Shown here in pieces: positions 33,271-44,137 of a DNA stretch of 53,797 nucleotides (the first letter of the stretch is position 1; each line of letters begins with the position of its first letter). The notes under the pieces are model-generated. The model saw only the letters and a list, made by a program, of their open reading frames with translations, did no database searches and was not told where the DNA came from. A program made the translations under genes and the position numbers. The stretch lies in NCBI RefSeq assembly GCF_001879105.1, contig NZ_MLCF01000027.1:1-53797 (forward strand), given 5' to 3'. The DNA is from Mangrovactinospora gilvigrisea. Its GTDB lineage: Bacteria; Actinomycetota; Actinomycetes; Streptomycetales; Streptomycetaceae.

Positions 33271-33466
33271 TACTGTGAGCGGCCACCGCGCCGGACGCGT
33301 CGACCACGGTCTGCCGGGGTCCGGACGCCAACCGGCGCGGCACGGCCGTGTCCTGACTTCGTGACGGAACGGTCAACCCGCTTTTTCGCTGTCGGCGCGG
33401 TCGGGCAGACTGGTCCGGCAATCAACCCGAGCTCGGGCAGCCACTTACGGGGAGAGTCAGGGGCGC

Positions 33467-35059
33467 ATGGTCAACGGAACCGACGGACAGGGCGAGGCGG
33501 GTCGCACGCTCGGCGCGGGCGGCCGCTATCTCATCCAGGGGCTGCTCGGCGAGGGCGGCATGGCGTCCGTGCACCGGGCGTACGACACGGTCCTCGACCG
33601 CAATGTCGCGATCAAGACCATGCACTCCGAGTTCTCCCGGGAGCAGTCGTTCCGGGAGCGGTTCCGCCGCGAGGCCCAGGCCGTGGCCCGGCTGAACCAC
33701 ACGAACATCGTGGCGGTGTACGACTCCGGGGAGGAGCCCAGCGACGAGGGCGCCCCGGTCCCGTACATCGTCATGGAGTACGTCGAGGGCGATCCGCTGC
33801 GCGACGTCCTCAACGCCGACATCGAGCAGTTCGGCGCGATGCCCGCCGACCGGGCCCTGACCATCACGGCCGATGTGCTCGCCGCGCTCGCCGCCAGCCA
33901 CGAGATGGGCCTGGTGCACCGCGACATCAAGCCCGGGAACGTGATGGTCACCCGGCGCGGCGTCGTCAAGGTGATGGACTTCGGCATCGCCCGCGCCGTG
34001 CAGTCCGGCGTCACCTCGATGACGCAGACCGGCATGGTCGTCGGAACCCCGCAGTACCTCTCCCCCGAGCAGGCGCTGGGCCGGGCCGTCGACGCCCGCT
34101 CCGACCTCTACACCACCGGTGTGATGCTCTTCGAGCTGCTCACCGGGCAGCTCCCCTTCGAGGGCGATTCGCCGCTCTCCATCGCCTACCACCATGTGCA
34201 GACGCCGCCGCCGGTGCCGTCCGGCATCAACCGGGCCATCCCCCCGGCGGTGGACGCGCTGGTCAACCGGGCGCTCGCGAAGGATCCGGCGCACCGCTTC
34301 CAGAGCGCCGACGAGATGATCGCGGAGATCCGCCGCATCAACTCCCCGGACACCCTGGGCGGCACCGCCCCCATGGTCACCGGCGGCGCGCACCCGGGCG
34401 TCCACCCCTCGCAGGCCGCCAGCGGCCAGCAGTACGCCTTCGGCCCGATCCAGCAGGGCGCCCCCGGCGGCCCGCAGTCCGGCTACAGCGCCCCGATCTC
34501 CGAGGTGTACTCGGGCTACGGGCCGCCTTCGCAGGCCGGCGGCCCGCCGACGCCCAACCCGTACCAACAGCAGCCGGTGGGGGGAGCGCCGAGCGCGCCG
34601 TCCGGAGCGAGCCGCAAGCGCGGCCCGCTGATCGTGGTGGCCGCCGTGGTGGCCGCCGGCGCGATCACCGGGGTGAGCCTCATGCTCGCCAACTCCGGAG
34701 GCGGGGGCGGCAAGCCGAACCCGCACACCTCCTCCTCGCACTCCGCCGCGGCCAAGTCGAACGACGGGCTGCAGGGGCCGGTCGACCCCAAGGGCGGCTA
34801 CAAGGCCTCCGACTTCAAGGACTGCGACAACACCTTCCCCGGGCAGAACAACACGGTGACGGTGCCCAACCTGTCGTTCAACACCGTCAAGTGGTCGACC
34901 GAGTGCGCCGAGCGCCCGGCGGTCGGCCTGAAGGTCAAGACGGTGGAGTCGCCGAGCGCGGTGTGGCGCAAGGGCACCGTGCTGTCGCAGAAGCCCGATC
35001 AGAACTCACAGGTCAAGAAGGGGTCCACGGTCACCCTGACGGTGTCCTCCGGGCCGTGA
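33467..35059 (+). CDS. Transmembrane Ser/Thr protein kinase with one PASTA domain
   Basis: 530 aa. The kinase domain (about 20-290) has the Gly loop GEGGMASVH, Lys50 (VAIK), HRDIKPGN with Asp153, DFG Asp171, activation loop TSMTQTGMVVGTPQYLSPEQ and the Arg of HRFQSADE. A Gly/Pro/Gln-rich juxtamembrane segment follows, then one membrane helix (about 387-408) and a single extracellular PASTA-like domain (about 455-528). This is PknB architecture with fewer PASTA repeats. It may sense cell-wall fragments. It is followed by a second kinase in the same orientation 160 bp away, probably with its own promoter. Confidence 0.92.
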   Translation: MVNGTDGQGEAGRTLGAGGRYLIQGLLGEGGMASVHRAYDTVLDRNVAIKTMHSEFSREQSFRERFRREAQAVARLNHTNIVAVYDSGEEPSDEGAPVPYIVMEYVEGDPLRDVLNADIEQFGAMPADRALTITADVLAALAASHEMGLVHRDIKPGNVMVTRRGVVKVMDFGIARAVQSGVTSMTQTGMVVGTPQYLSPEQALGRAVDARSDLYTTGVMLFELLTGQLPFEGDSPLSIAYHHVQTPPPVPSGINRAIPPAVDALVNRALAKDPAHRFQSADEMIAEIRRINSPDTLGGTAPMVTGGAHPGVHPSQAASGQQYAFGPIQQGAPGGPQSGYSAPISEVYSGYGPPSQAGGPPTPNPYQQQPVGGAPSAPSGASRKRGPLIVVAAVVAAGAITGVSLMLANSGGGGGKPNPHTSSSHSAAAKSNDGLQGPVDPKGGYKASDFKDCDNTFPGQNNTVTVPNLSFNTVKWSTECAERPAVGLKVKTVESPSAVWRKGTVLSQKPDQNSQVKKGSTVTLTVSSGP

Positions 35060-35219
35060 TCCACCGGGCCCGAGGCCGCCGGGGGGTGGGGGCGGGAGCA
35101 GGGCTCCCCGGACGGGTGGCGAACGCCGGCCGAGGCTGGTTCGTTTGCCCTACCGACAGCGGGAGACGGTACCGTTCAGCAGAACACCACCACGGTGATG
35201 AACCGCACGGCGAGGAGTG

Positions 35220-36761
<1,542 letters not shown>

Positions 36762-36785
36762 CCGACCGCTGACCGGCCGCACAGC

Positions 36786-36816
36786 ACGGCACCCCACCCT
36801 CGTGGTGGGGTGCCGT
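36786..36816. terminator. Bidirectional terminator between kinase and response regulator
   Basis: Perfect 13-bp stem (ACGGCACCCCACC and complement) with a 5-base loop between two convergent genes; it shares GGCACCCC arms with other hairpins in this window. Confidence 0.88.
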
Positions 36817-36832
36817 CGCGCTGCGGGGGCCG

Positions 36833-37501
36833 TCAGTCCCGCCGCCGCTCCTCGCCCGCCTTCATCCGCGCCACGTACGCCGCCGCCTGGGTGCGGCGCT
36901 CCATGCCGAGCTTGGCCAGCAGGCTGGAGACGTAGTTCTTCACCGTCTTCTCCGCCAGGTGCAGCTGCTGCCCGATCTGGCGGTTCGTCATCCCGTCGCC
37001 GATCAGGTCGAGGATGCGCCGCTCCTGGTCGGTGAGGCCCGAGAGCCGCTCGTCCTCGCGGCCCCGGCCGTTCCGCAGCCGCTCCAGCACCTGCGCGGTG
37101 GCCGCCGGGTCCAGCAGCGACTTGCCGGCCGCCACGTCGCGGACCGCGGTGAGCAGGTCCGTGCCCCGGATGCCCTTCAGGACGTAGCCCGAGGCCCCCG
37201 CCATGATCGCGTCGAAGAGCGCCTCGTCGTCCGAGTACGAGGTGAGCATGAGGCACTTGACGTCGGCGTTGCGGGACCGGACCTCGCGGCACACCTCCAC
37301 ACCGCTGCCGTCCGGCAGCCGGACGTCGAGCACCGCCACGTCCGGGCGGGTGGCGTCGATGCGCACCAGGGCGTCGGCGGCCGAACCCGCCTCCCCCACC
37401 ACCTCGATGTCGTCCTCCGAGGAGAGCAGTTCGTGCACCCCCCGGCGTACCACTTCGTGGTCATCCAGCAGGAAAACTCTGATTTGTGCTGATTCGGTCA
37501 C
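36833..37501 (-). CDS. Orphan LuxR/NarL-type response regulator
   Basis: 222 aa from GTG 37501. The receiver domain has the acidic pair at 13-14, phospho-acceptor Asp59 ([13 protein letters not shown]) and GYVLKGIRG; the DNA-binding end reads [20 protein letters not shown] through [20 protein letters not shown], close to DevR/DosR-type regulators. No histidine kinase is adjacent. From memory the orthologue in S. coelicolor at the same locus is an orphan regulator with effects on antibiotic production; that identity rests on synteny only. It is divergent from bkd cluster 2. Confidence 0.9.
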   Translation of the reverse strand: MTESAQIRVFLLDDHEVVRRGVHELLSSEDDIEVVGEAGSAADALVRIDATRPDVAVLDVRLPDGSGVEVCREVRSRNADVKCLMLTSYSDDEALFDAIMAGASGYVLKGIRGTDLLTAVRDVAAGKSLLDPAATAQVLERLRNGRGREDERLSGLTDQERRILDLIGDGMTNRQIGQQLHLAEKTVKNYVSSLLAKLGMERRTQAAAYVARMKAGEERRRD

Positions 37502-37867
37502 ACCGACAAGCTTGGCACAGCATCTTGTAGAGCTTCGCCATGGACGGGAGCCGAACGAGGAAGTAGGAGCGGGCGGCGGAAGAGAACCTCTTACAACAGA
37601 GCGCGCGTCGGGATACCGTGCGGATGTCCCGGCAACCTGCGGCAACAGCGATCTACTAGGAATTCCCACAAAATCGCAGGTGACGGGGTCGACAAGGCGT
37701 TCGGACGCCACCGCGGTCGCGGCACGTCCGGCATGTCGCCGACCTCCCGCCGGACGACCTGTCACGCTCGTCCCGGCCCGCCCACACACCCCGTGAGCCG
37801 CGCCGGGGCGTGCGACCGCAACCGGCCGACCGGCGAACCCGGGGCCGGACAGACGGAGGAGCGAGAC
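37502..37867. promoter_or_regulatory. Divergent control region of response regulator and bkd cluster 2
   Basis: A gene-free gap of 366 bases, less GC-rich at its left end. TTACAA (37591-37596) and TACCGT (37614-37619) are 17 bases apart and form a plausible rightward promoter with a leader of about 240 nt before E1-alpha. The GGCCGA-6-TCGGCC palindrome of the other bkd cluster is not found here, so the two clusters may be regulated differently. Confidence 0.5.
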
Positions 37868-39058
37868 GTGACCACGAAGAGCAGTTCGGTGCGCGCCGGG
37901 GGCAAGGGCGCCCGCGGCGGCGGCCGCCGCCGCACCGGTTCGACGGCCCCGGCCTCCGGCCGGCCCGCCACCGAGGCCGCCGAGCTGGTGCAGCTGCTGA
38001 CCCCCGAGGGCGAGCGGGCCGAGCACCCCGATTACTCCATCGATCTGACCCCCGAACAGCTGCGCGACCGCTATCGCGACATGGTGATGGTGCGCCGCTT
38101 CGACGGCGAGGCCGTCACCCTGCAGCGCCAGGGCGAGCTGGGCCTGTGGGCCTCGCTGCTCGGCCAGGAGGCCGCCCAGATCGGCTCGGCCCGGGCGATG
38201 CGCCCGGACGACTACGTCTTCCCGACCTACCGGGAGCACGGCGTCGCCTGGTGCCGCGACGTCGACCCGCTGACCCTGATGGGCATGTTCCGCGGGGTCA
38301 GCCACGGCGGCTGGGACCCCAACGAGAACAACTTCCACCTCTACACGATCGTCATCGGCTCGCAGACGCTGCACGCGGTCGGCTACGCCATGGGCATCGC
38401 CAAGGACGGCGCGGACGCGGCCGTCACCGCCTACTTCGGCGACGGCGCCTCCAGCCAGGGCGACGTCAGCGAGGCCTTCAACTTCGCCTCCGTCTACAAC
38501 TCGCCGGTCGTCTTCTTCTGCCAGAACAACCAGTGGGCGATCTCCGAGCCGACCGAGCGCCAGTTCCGCGTGCCGCTCTACCAGCGGGCCGCCGGCTTCG
38601 GCTTCCCGGGCGTGCGGGTGGACGGCAACGACGTGCTCGCCGTGGAGGCCGTCACCCGCTGGGCGCTCGACCACGCCCGCTCCGGCGGCGGCCCCGTCCT
38701 GGTGGAGGCGTACACCTACCGGATGGGCGCGCACACCACCACCGACGACCCCTCCCGCTACCGGCTCAGCGCCGAGCAGGAGCAGTGGAAGCTGAAGGAC
38801 CCGATCGCGCGGCTGAAGGCCCTCCTGACGCGCGAGGGGATCGCCGACCACGACTGGTTCGAGACGGTGGACGCGGAGGCCGAGCAGCTCGCCAAGCGGC
38901 TGCGCGACGGCGTCCGCTCGATGCCGAACCCCGAGCCGTCCTCGCTGATCTTCGACAACGTCTACACCGAGCCGCATGCCCTGGTGGACGAGGAGCGCGC
39001 CGCCTACCGGCGCTTCGCCGAGAGCCTGGCGGACGCCGAGCAGGAAGGGGGCCGCTGA
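37868..39058 (+). CDS. bkdA: Branched-chain 2-oxoacid dehydrogenase E1-alpha (cluster 2)
   Basis: 396 aa from GTG 37868, which has GGAGGAG upstream. A basic, disordered N-terminus of about 40 residues precedes the family core: [34 protein letters not shown], the thiamine diphosphate motif [16 protein letters not shown] ending QNNQWAIS, and [15 protein letters not shown]. It decarboxylates branched 2-oxoacids together with E1-beta. E1-beta follows after a 1-base gap past the stop, and E2 after that, so this is a compact operon. E3 is not in the window. Confidence 0.93.
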   Translation: MTTKSSSVRAGGKGARGGGRRRTGSTAPASGRPATEAAELVQLLTPEGERAEHPDYSIDLTPEQLRDRYRDMVMVRRFDGEAVTLQRQGELGLWASLLGQEAAQIGSARAMRPDDYVFPTYREHGVAWCRDVDPLTLMGMFRGVSHGGWDPNENNFHLYTIVIGSQTLHAVGYAMGIAKDGADAAVTAYFGDGASSQGDVSEAFNFASVYNSPVVFFCQNNQWAISEPTERQFRVPLYQRAAGFGFPGVRVDGNDVLAVEAVTRWALDHARSGGGPVLVEAYTYRMGAHTTTDDPSRYRLSAEQEQWKLKDPIARLKALLTREGIADHDWFETVDAEAEQLAKRLRDGVRSMPNPEPSSLIFDNVYTEPHALVDEERAAYRRFAESLADAEQEGGR

Positions 39059-39059
39059 G

Positions 39060-39060
39060 A
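39060..39060 (+). other. Tight E1-alpha/E1-beta junction in cluster 2
   Basis: The alpha stop TGA (39056-39058) is followed by one base before the beta ATG at 39060; GGAAGGGGG inside the alpha 3' end is its ribosome site. This is the separate-gene arrangement against which the fused cluster 1 can be compared. Confidence 0.8.
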
Positions 39061-40058
39061 TGGCGACCGAGACCATGCCGCTGATGAAGGCGATCAACGC
39101 CGGACTGCGGAAGGCGCTGGAGGAAGACCCCAAGACCCTGCTGATGGGCGAGGACGTGGGCCGCCTCGGCGGCGTCTTCCGCGTCACCGACGGCCTCTAC
39201 AAGGACTTCGGCGAGGAGCGGGTCGTGGACACCCCGCTCGCCGAGTCCGGCATCGTGGGCACCGCGATCGGCCTGGCGCTGCGCGGCTACCGGCCCATCC
39301 TGGAGATCCAGTTCGACGGGTTCGTCTACCCGGCGTTCGACCAGATCACCACCCAGCTCGCCAAGATGCACGCCCGGGCGCTCGGCAAGCTCCGGATGCC
39401 GGTGACCATCCGGATGCCCTACGGCGGCGGGATCGGCTCGGTGGAGCACCACAGCGAGTCCCCGGAGGCGTACTTCGCGCACACCGCGGGCCTGCGCGTG
39501 GTGAGCCCGTCCGACTCCTCGGACGCCTACTGGATGCTCCAGCAGGCCGTCCGCAGCGACGACCCGGTGCTCTATCTGGAGCCCAAGCGCCGCTACTGGC
39601 AGAAGGGCGCGCTGGACACCGCGGCCGAGCCGTCGATCGGGCTGCACCAGGCCCGGGTGCACCGCCCCTTCGAGGGGGACGCGCCCGCCGACCTGACGCT
39701 GATCGCCTACGGCCCGATGGTGAAGACCTGCCTGGACGCGGCGGCCGCCGCGGCCGCGGAGGGCCGCCGGCTGGAGGTCGTCGACCTGCGCTCGATCTCC
39801 CCGATCGACTTCGACACCGTGCAGGCCTGCGTCGAGGCGTCCGGCCGCGCCCTGGTGGTGCACGAGGCCCCGGTCTTCGGCGCCATCGGCGGCGAGGTGG
39901 CGGCGCGCATCACCGAGCGCTGCTTCTACTCGCTGGAGGCGCCCGTGCTGCGGGTGGGCGGCTACCACGCGCCCTACCCGCCGGCGAAGGCCGAGGAGGA
40001 GTACCTGCCCGGCGTGGACCGGGTGCTCGAGGCCGTCGACCGCTCGATGGCGTACTGA
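39060..40058 (+). CDS. bkdB: Branched-chain 2-oxoacid dehydrogenase E1-beta (cluster 2)
   Basis: 332 aa. Typical E1-beta: [67 protein letters not shown] and the C-terminal transketolase domain. It forms the alpha2beta2 tetramer and completes the thiamine site. Identity with the beta half of the fused cluster-1 enzyme is clear along the whole length, so the two clusters are paralogues. Confidence 0.93.
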   Translation: MATETMPLMKAINAGLRKALEEDPKTLLMGEDVGRLGGVFRVTDGLYKDFGEERVVDTPLAESGIVGTAIGLALRGYRPILEIQFDGFVYPAFDQITTQLAKMHARALGKLRMPVTIRMPYGGGIGSVEHHSESPEAYFAHTAGLRVVSPSDSSDAYWMLQQAVRSDDPVLYLEPKRRYWQKGALDTAAEPSIGLHQARVHRPFEGDAPADLTLIAYGPMVKTCLDAAAAAAAEGRRLEVVDLRSISPIDFDTVQACVEASGRALVVHEAPVFGAIGGEVAARITERCFYSLEAPVLRVGGYHAPYPPAKAEEEYLPGVDRVLEAVDRSMAY

Positions 40059-40077
40059 GGGGAGCTGAGGAGTTCAT

Positions 40078-41397
40078 ATGGACCGCGACTACCTCATGCC
40101 CGACATCGGCGAGGGACTGACCGAGGGCGAGATCCTCAAGTGGTACGTGGCCGAGGGCGACACCGTCCACGACGGCCAGGTGGTGTGCGAGGTGGAGACC
40201 GCCAAGGCCGCCGTCGAGCTGCCGATCCCCTACGACGGGGTGGTGCGCAAGCTGCACTTCGCCGAGGGCACCACGGTGGACGTCGGCACGCCCATCGTGA
40301 CGGTGGGCACCGACGCGGCGGAGCCGGCTCCGGCCGCGCCTGCCGCTCCGGCGGCGCCGGAGGGCGAGCCGGAGGAGAAGCACGAGGTGCTGGTCGGCTA
40401 CGGGCTGCGCGGCGACGCGCCCGTGCGGCGCCGGGCGCCGAAGGCGGCTCCCGAGGCGCCCGCCGCGGCGACGCCGGCGGCCCCGGTGGCGCCGGCCGCC
40501 AACGGGCGGCCGTCCGGCCGGGTGCTGACGAAGCCTCCGGTGCGCAAGCTCGCCCGCGACCTGGGCGTGGACCTCGCCGAGGTGCGCCCCACCGGGCCCG
40601 GCGGGCTCGTCACCCGCGAGGACGTCCGGCTGCACGCCGAGGCCGGGGCGCCGCCCGCGGCCGCGGTGGCCGCCGCCCCGGTGGCGCCCGCGGCGGCGGA
40701 GGACGTCCGGATCCCGATCCGCGGGGTGCGGAAGGCCACCGCCCAGGCGATGGTGGCCAGCAAGTTCACCGCCCCGCATGTGACGGAGTTCCTCCAGGTC
40801 GACGTCACCCGGACGATGAAGCTGGTGCGCAAGCTCAAGGAGTCGAAGGACTTCGAGGGCGTGCGGGTCTCGCCGCTGCTGATGGTGGCCAGGGCGCTGC
40901 TGACGGCGATCCGGCGGCACCCGGAGGTCAACGCCTCGTGGGACGAGCCCAACCAGGAGATCGTCGTCCGCGGGGACGTCAACCTGGGCATCGCGGCGGC
41001 GACGCCGCGCGGCCTGATCGTCCCCAACATCAAGGGCGCCCAGCGGCTGACGCTGCTGGAGCTGGCGCAGGAGATGGGCCGGCTGACGGCCACCGCCCGG
41101 GAGGGGAGAACCGCGCCGGCGGACATGCAGCGCGGCACGGTGACGATCACCAATGTGGGCGTCTTCGGCGTCGACACGGGGACGCCGATCCTCAACCCGG
41201 GCGAGGCGGCGATCCTCGCCTTCGGCGCGGTGCGGGAGATGCCGTGGGTGCACAAGGGGAAGGTGCGGCCGCGTCAGGTGACGACGCTGGCGCTCTCGTT
41301 CGACCACCGGCTGGTCGACGGCGAGCTGGGCTCGCGGGTGCTCGCTGACGTGGGAGCCGTGCTCGGCGACCCCGATCGGTTGATCGCCTGGTCGTAG
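40078..41397 (+). CDS. bkdC: Dihydrolipoamide acyltransferase (E2) of bkd cluster 2
   Basis: 439 aa. Lipoyl domain with Lys43 (VETAKAAVELP), Ala/Pro-rich hinge, peripheral-subunit-binding domain (about 155-190, VRKLARDLGVDLAEVRPTG) and acyltransferase domain with catalytic His410 in SFDHRLVDG. GAGGAG precedes the ATG by a good distance. The products are branched acyl-CoAs such as isovaleryl- or isobutyryl-CoA, used both for catabolism and as primers of iso/anteiso fatty acids and some polyketides. A very long hairpin follows the stop. Confidence 0.93.
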   Translation: MDRDYLMPDIGEGLTEGEILKWYVAEGDTVHDGQVVCEVETAKAAVELPIPYDGVVRKLHFAEGTTVDVGTPIVTVGTDAAEPAPAAPAAPAAPEGEPEEKHEVLVGYGLRGDAPVRRRAPKAAPEAPAAATPAAPVAPAANGRPSGRVLTKPPVRKLARDLGVDLAEVRPTGPGGLVTREDVRLHAEAGAPPAAAVAAAPVAPAAAEDVRIPIRGVRKATAQAMVASKFTAPHVTEFLQVDVTRTMKLVRKLKESKDFEGVRVSPLLMVARALLTAIRRHPEVNASWDEPNQEIVVRGDVNLGIAAATPRGLIVPNIKGAQRLTLLELAQEMGRLTATAREGRTAPADMQRGTVTITNVGVFGVDTGTPILNPGEAAILAFGAVREMPWVHKGKVRPRQVTTLALSFDHRLVDGELGSRVLADVGAVLGDPDRLIAWS

Positions 41398-41414
41398 CGG
41401 GCAAGCCGCCGCCT

Positions 41415-41468
41415 CGCCCCGGCACCCCGCCCGTCCTGCGTGTGCAGGGCGGGCGGGGTGCCGGGGCG
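41415..41468. terminator. Very long bidirectional hairpin after bkd cluster 2
   Basis: A 25-bp stem with a single G-U pair and a GTGT loop; the outer arm reads CGCCCCGGCACCCCGCCC. It separates the E2 gene from the convergent membrane-protein gene, whose stop is 11 bases away. It is the best-formed member of the GGCACCCC hairpin family here. Confidence 0.93.
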
Positions 41469-41478
41469 CAGTGCTGGC

Positions 41479-42147
41479 TCAGGCCTGCCTGAGCAGGGCG
41501 CCGATGCGCTCGGCGTGGGGCTTGGAGAGCTTGACGGCGGCGAGGACCCCGGCGACCACGAAGAGGCTGTGCACGGAGAGCATGGTGCCCACCGGCAGGG
41601 TGTAGGCGCCGACCACCCGGGCCGCGCACTCGGCGAGCAGCGCGCCGCCCCAGATCAGCGAGAAGGTCCGCTCGGCGGCGCGGAACTCCGCGGAGGCGTC
41701 CGGGCCGGAGGAGAGCCGGTCCCAGGCAGCGAGCCTCGCCCGGTCGCCCTTGGTGATCATCGGTCGCATCACCCGGGACATCAGCGGCCGCCCGGCCGCC
41801 ACCGAGAGCAGGATCGCGATCCCGATCACGCTGCTGACCAGGCCGTCCTTGGCGAGCATCAGCCGGGGGTCGCCGCCGACCGCGGCGAGGGCCAGGCCGG
41901 CGCCGGTGGCCAGCAGGGCCAGCGCGCCCAGCGCGTTCAGGCGGCGGTGCCGCACCGCGATCCACACGGTGCTGAGCGCCGGCGGGACGCTGGAGACGGC
42001 GAGCGCCGTGGTGGTGCTCGTGCCGAGGCCCCGGGAGAGCAGGTAGTAGCCGGCCAGCGGCAGCACCAGGTCGACCACCAGGGGGGCCAGGTGCGCATAC
42101 GGCGCGGTGCGGGCGGGGGCGGCGGAGGAGGTGCTGATCGGCGTCAT
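41479..42147 (-). CDS. VC0807-type polytopic membrane protein
   Basis: 222 aa with five to six membrane helices; recognisable stretches are APLVVDLVLPLAGYYLLS, SSVPPALSTVWIAVRHRRLNALGAL and RPLMSRVMRP. It resembles VC0807-family/DUF3159-like membrane proteins, whose function is unknown. The promoter places the start of transcription at the ATG itself (leaderless). Expression may be regulated through the TGTACTG repeats upstream. Confidence 0.75.
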   Translation of the reverse strand: MTPISTSSAAPARTAPYAHLAPLVVDLVLPLAGYYLLSRGLGTSTTTALAVSSVPPALSTVWIAVRHRRLNALGALALLATGAGLALAAVGGDPRLMLAKDGLVSSVIGIAILLSVAAGRPLMSRVMRPMITKGDRARLAAWDRLSSGPDASAEFRAAERTFSLIWGGALLAECAARVVGAYTLPVGTMLSVHSLFVVAGVLAAVKLSKPHAERIGALLRQA

Positions 42148-42154
42148 GGGGAGA

Positions 42155-42212
42155 ACCGTAGACGCCGAACTTGTACTGCGTCAATGTTTTTTCTGGACTC
42201 AAGTATGTACTG
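42155..42212 (-). promoter_or_regulatory. Promoter with direct repeats upstream of the VC0807-type gene
   Basis: On the minus strand TTGACG (42179-42184) and TACGGT (42155-42160) are 18 bases apart; the ATG is 7 bases further, so transcription is leaderless. Two TGTACTG words (plus strand 42172-42178 and 42206-42212) lie 34 bp apart; the first sits between the -35 and -10 boxes, just next to -35, where a bound repressor would block the polymerase. The stretch is AT-rich for this genome. Confidence 0.6.
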
Positions 42213-42305
42213 ACTATAGGGACGGCGCGGCGGTGCGGGGGCCGTCCGGGGGAATCGGGCTGACGGGTTGTCAGATGAGATGAGCAAGCGGGTACCCGTT
42301 GGTCC

Positions 42306-43397
42306 GTGCTGCGATCCCCGGAACGTCCGCGATGGCGGCTGCGCCGCCTGTGGACGGGGCTGCTGCTGGTCGCCGTGGCCGGCCTGGTGGGTGCCGCCTG
42401 GCCGCCCGATCCGCCGGCCCGCGACGGCGCCCGCATCGAACTCCTCTTCGTCGGCGACGGCTTCACCCGCGGCCAGGAGGCGCGGTTCCAGCAGGACGTC
42501 GACCGCCTCTGGCGGGCCTTCGCCGCGGAGGAGCCGTACCGCACCTACCGCGAGGTCTTCCGGGAGCGCCGCCTCGACCTCGCCTCCCCGCTCGCCGGCG
42601 TCGGGAGCCGGGAGCGCGCCACCCCGCTCGGAATGCACTACTGGTGCCACGGCGTGGAGCGGCTGCTCTGCGCGGACGAGCACCGCGTCGCCGCCGTCAC
42701 CGGCGGCAACGAGCCCCGCCGCCGGATCATCGCGGTCGCCAACTCCACCACCTACGGCGGCGCCGGCGGCTCGGCGTCCACCACCGTGGGCGGCGGGAAC
42801 CCGGACGCCGGGCCCGTCTTCCAGCACGAGATCGGCCACACCCTCGGCGGCCTCGGCGACGAGTACGACGGCGCCTACGGCGACGACCCCGCCCGTTTGG
42901 ACTACCCCAACCTGGGCCGTCCCGGCCGGCCGGTGCCCTGGCGGCGCTGGCTGGGCGCCCGCGACCCCAGCGGCGGGCGGGTGGGCGCCTACGCCGGCGC
43001 CGACGGGGTGCTGCGCCCCACCCGCGACTCGATCATGCGGACGCTCGGCAGCGTCTACAACCTGCCCTCGCGGGAGGCGCTGATCGAGGAGTTCTACCGG
43101 GTCGCCTCGCCGCTGGTCGCGCACGGCCGGCGCGGCCGGGGCGGGCATCTGCTCTGGGTGCGGCCGCTGCACCTGATCGGGCACGCCTGGATCCGGGTGC
43201 GCTGGACGGTCGACGGGCGCGCGTGGAGCCGTCCGGGCTGCCGCGGCTGCTCCATTGGGGCGACCTTCGACACCGGGTGGCTGCCGCCCGGCCGGCACCG
43301 GGTCTCCGCGGTGGTCCGGGACGCCACGCCCTGGGTCCGGGACGAGGCGTTCCGCCGCAGGTCCATGACCCGGATCGTCAACTGGTCGGTGGGCTGA
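42306..43397 (+). CDS. M64 family (IgA-protease-like) metallopeptidase, exported
   Basis: 363 aa from GTG 42306. The N-terminal basic stretch and helix (WTGLLLVAVAGLVGAAW) export or anchor it. ELLFVGDGFTRGQEARFQQD opens the M64 domain; FQHEIGHTLGGLGDEY carries the zinc HExxH motif and the third ligand region; STTYGGAGGS is also typical. M64 enzymes are secreted proteases, the best known being Clostridium IgA protease, but here the protein target is unknown. A short hairpin overlaps the stop codon. Confidence 0.9.
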   Translation: MLRSPERPRWRLRRLWTGLLLVAVAGLVGAAWPPDPPARDGARIELLFVGDGFTRGQEARFQQDVDRLWRAFAAEEPYRTYREVFRERRLDLASPLAGVGSRERATPLGMHYWCHGVERLLCADEHRVAAVTGGNEPRRRIIAVANSTTYGGAGGSASTTVGGGNPDAGPVFQHEIGHTLGGLGDEYDGAYGDDPARLDYPNLGRPGRPVPWRRWLGARDPSGGRVGAYAGADGVLRPTRDSIMRTLGSVYNLPSREALIEEFYRVASPLVAHGRRGRGGHLLWVRPLHLIGHAWIRVRWTVDGRAWSRPGCRGCSIGATFDTGWLPPGRHRVSAVVRDATPWVRDEAFRRRSMTRIVNWSVG

Positions 43398-43414
43398 GTA
43401 CATTCGTCTCAGCC
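43392..43414 (+). terminator. Hairpin at the end of the M64 peptidase gene
   Basis: Perfect 7-bp arms GGCTGAG/CTCAGCC with a 9-base loop; the TGA stop is inside the left arm. Confidence 0.6.
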
Positions 43415-43477
43415 AAGCCGACACTTCCGTTGCGAGCCATTGCCGGGCCGCCTGATTGCATCTAAGGTGTATGCGTT

Positions 43478-44110
43478 ATGCCCCCAGCCGCCGAACGCGT
43501 GTACGCCCACGTCAAGCGAGCCATTCTGAGTCGCAGGTACGCGGGCGGGTCCCTGCTGACCGAGGGCGGTCTCGCCGACGAGGTCGGCGTCTCCCGGACT
43601 CCGGTGCGCGAGGCGCTGCTCCGGCTGGAGATGGAGGGGCTGCTCAAGCTCTACCCGAAGAAGGGCGCGCTCGTCCTTCCGGTGAGCGCCCAGGAGATCG
43701 CCGACGTGATGCAGGCGCGGCGCCTGGTGGAGCAGTTCGCGGTGCGGGCGGCGATCCCGGCACCGGTGCAGCTGCTGGACCAGCTGGAGGAGCTGGTCGC
43801 CGAGCAGAAGGCCGCGGAGGCGGCCGGCAACGGCGAGGGCTTCGCCCAGGCGGACCGGGCCTTCCACCGCGCGATCGTGGTGGCCGCGGGCAACGTGATC
43901 ATCGAGAACTGGTACGACCAGCTGCGGGACCGTCAGCTGCGGATGGGCGTGGAGTTCGCGCGCAGCACGACGGACCGGGTGCGGCGCTCCATCGACGACC
44001 ATGAGGCGATCCTGCACGCGCTGCGCTCGGGCGAGGCGGTCGGCGCGGCGGAGCTGGCGGGCACCCACATAGACCGCATCGAGCGGGAGTTGCGCGGGGA
44101 GCGCGAGTAG
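43478..44110 (+). CDS. GntR-family (FCD) transcription regulator
   Basis: 210 aa. Winged HTH at residues about 5-70 (ERVYAHVKRAILSRRYAGGS, then LADEVGVSRTPVREALLRLE), followed by the helical FCD effector domain (IADVMQARRLVEQFAVRAA, then FHRAIVVAAGN and HEAILHALRSG), whose Asp/His residues usually bind a metal and a carboxylic acid. AAGGTG gives a ribosome site for the ATG at 43478, and a GCAT-9-ATGC half-symmetric site lies just before it, a possible autoregulatory operator. Target genes are not evident. Confidence 0.9.
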   Translation: MPPAAERVYAHVKRAILSRRYAGGSLLTEGGLADEVGVSRTPVREALLRLEMEGLLKLYPKKGALVLPVSAQEIADVMQARRLVEQFAVRAAIPAPVQLLDQLEELVAEQKAAEAAGNGEGFAQADRAFHRAIVVAAGNVIIENWYDQLRDRQLRMGVEFARSTTDRVRRSIDDHEAILHALRSGEAVGAAELAGTHIDRIERELRGERE

Positions 44111-44137
44111 CCCTGCGGCCCCGCGCCCCTCGCGCGG

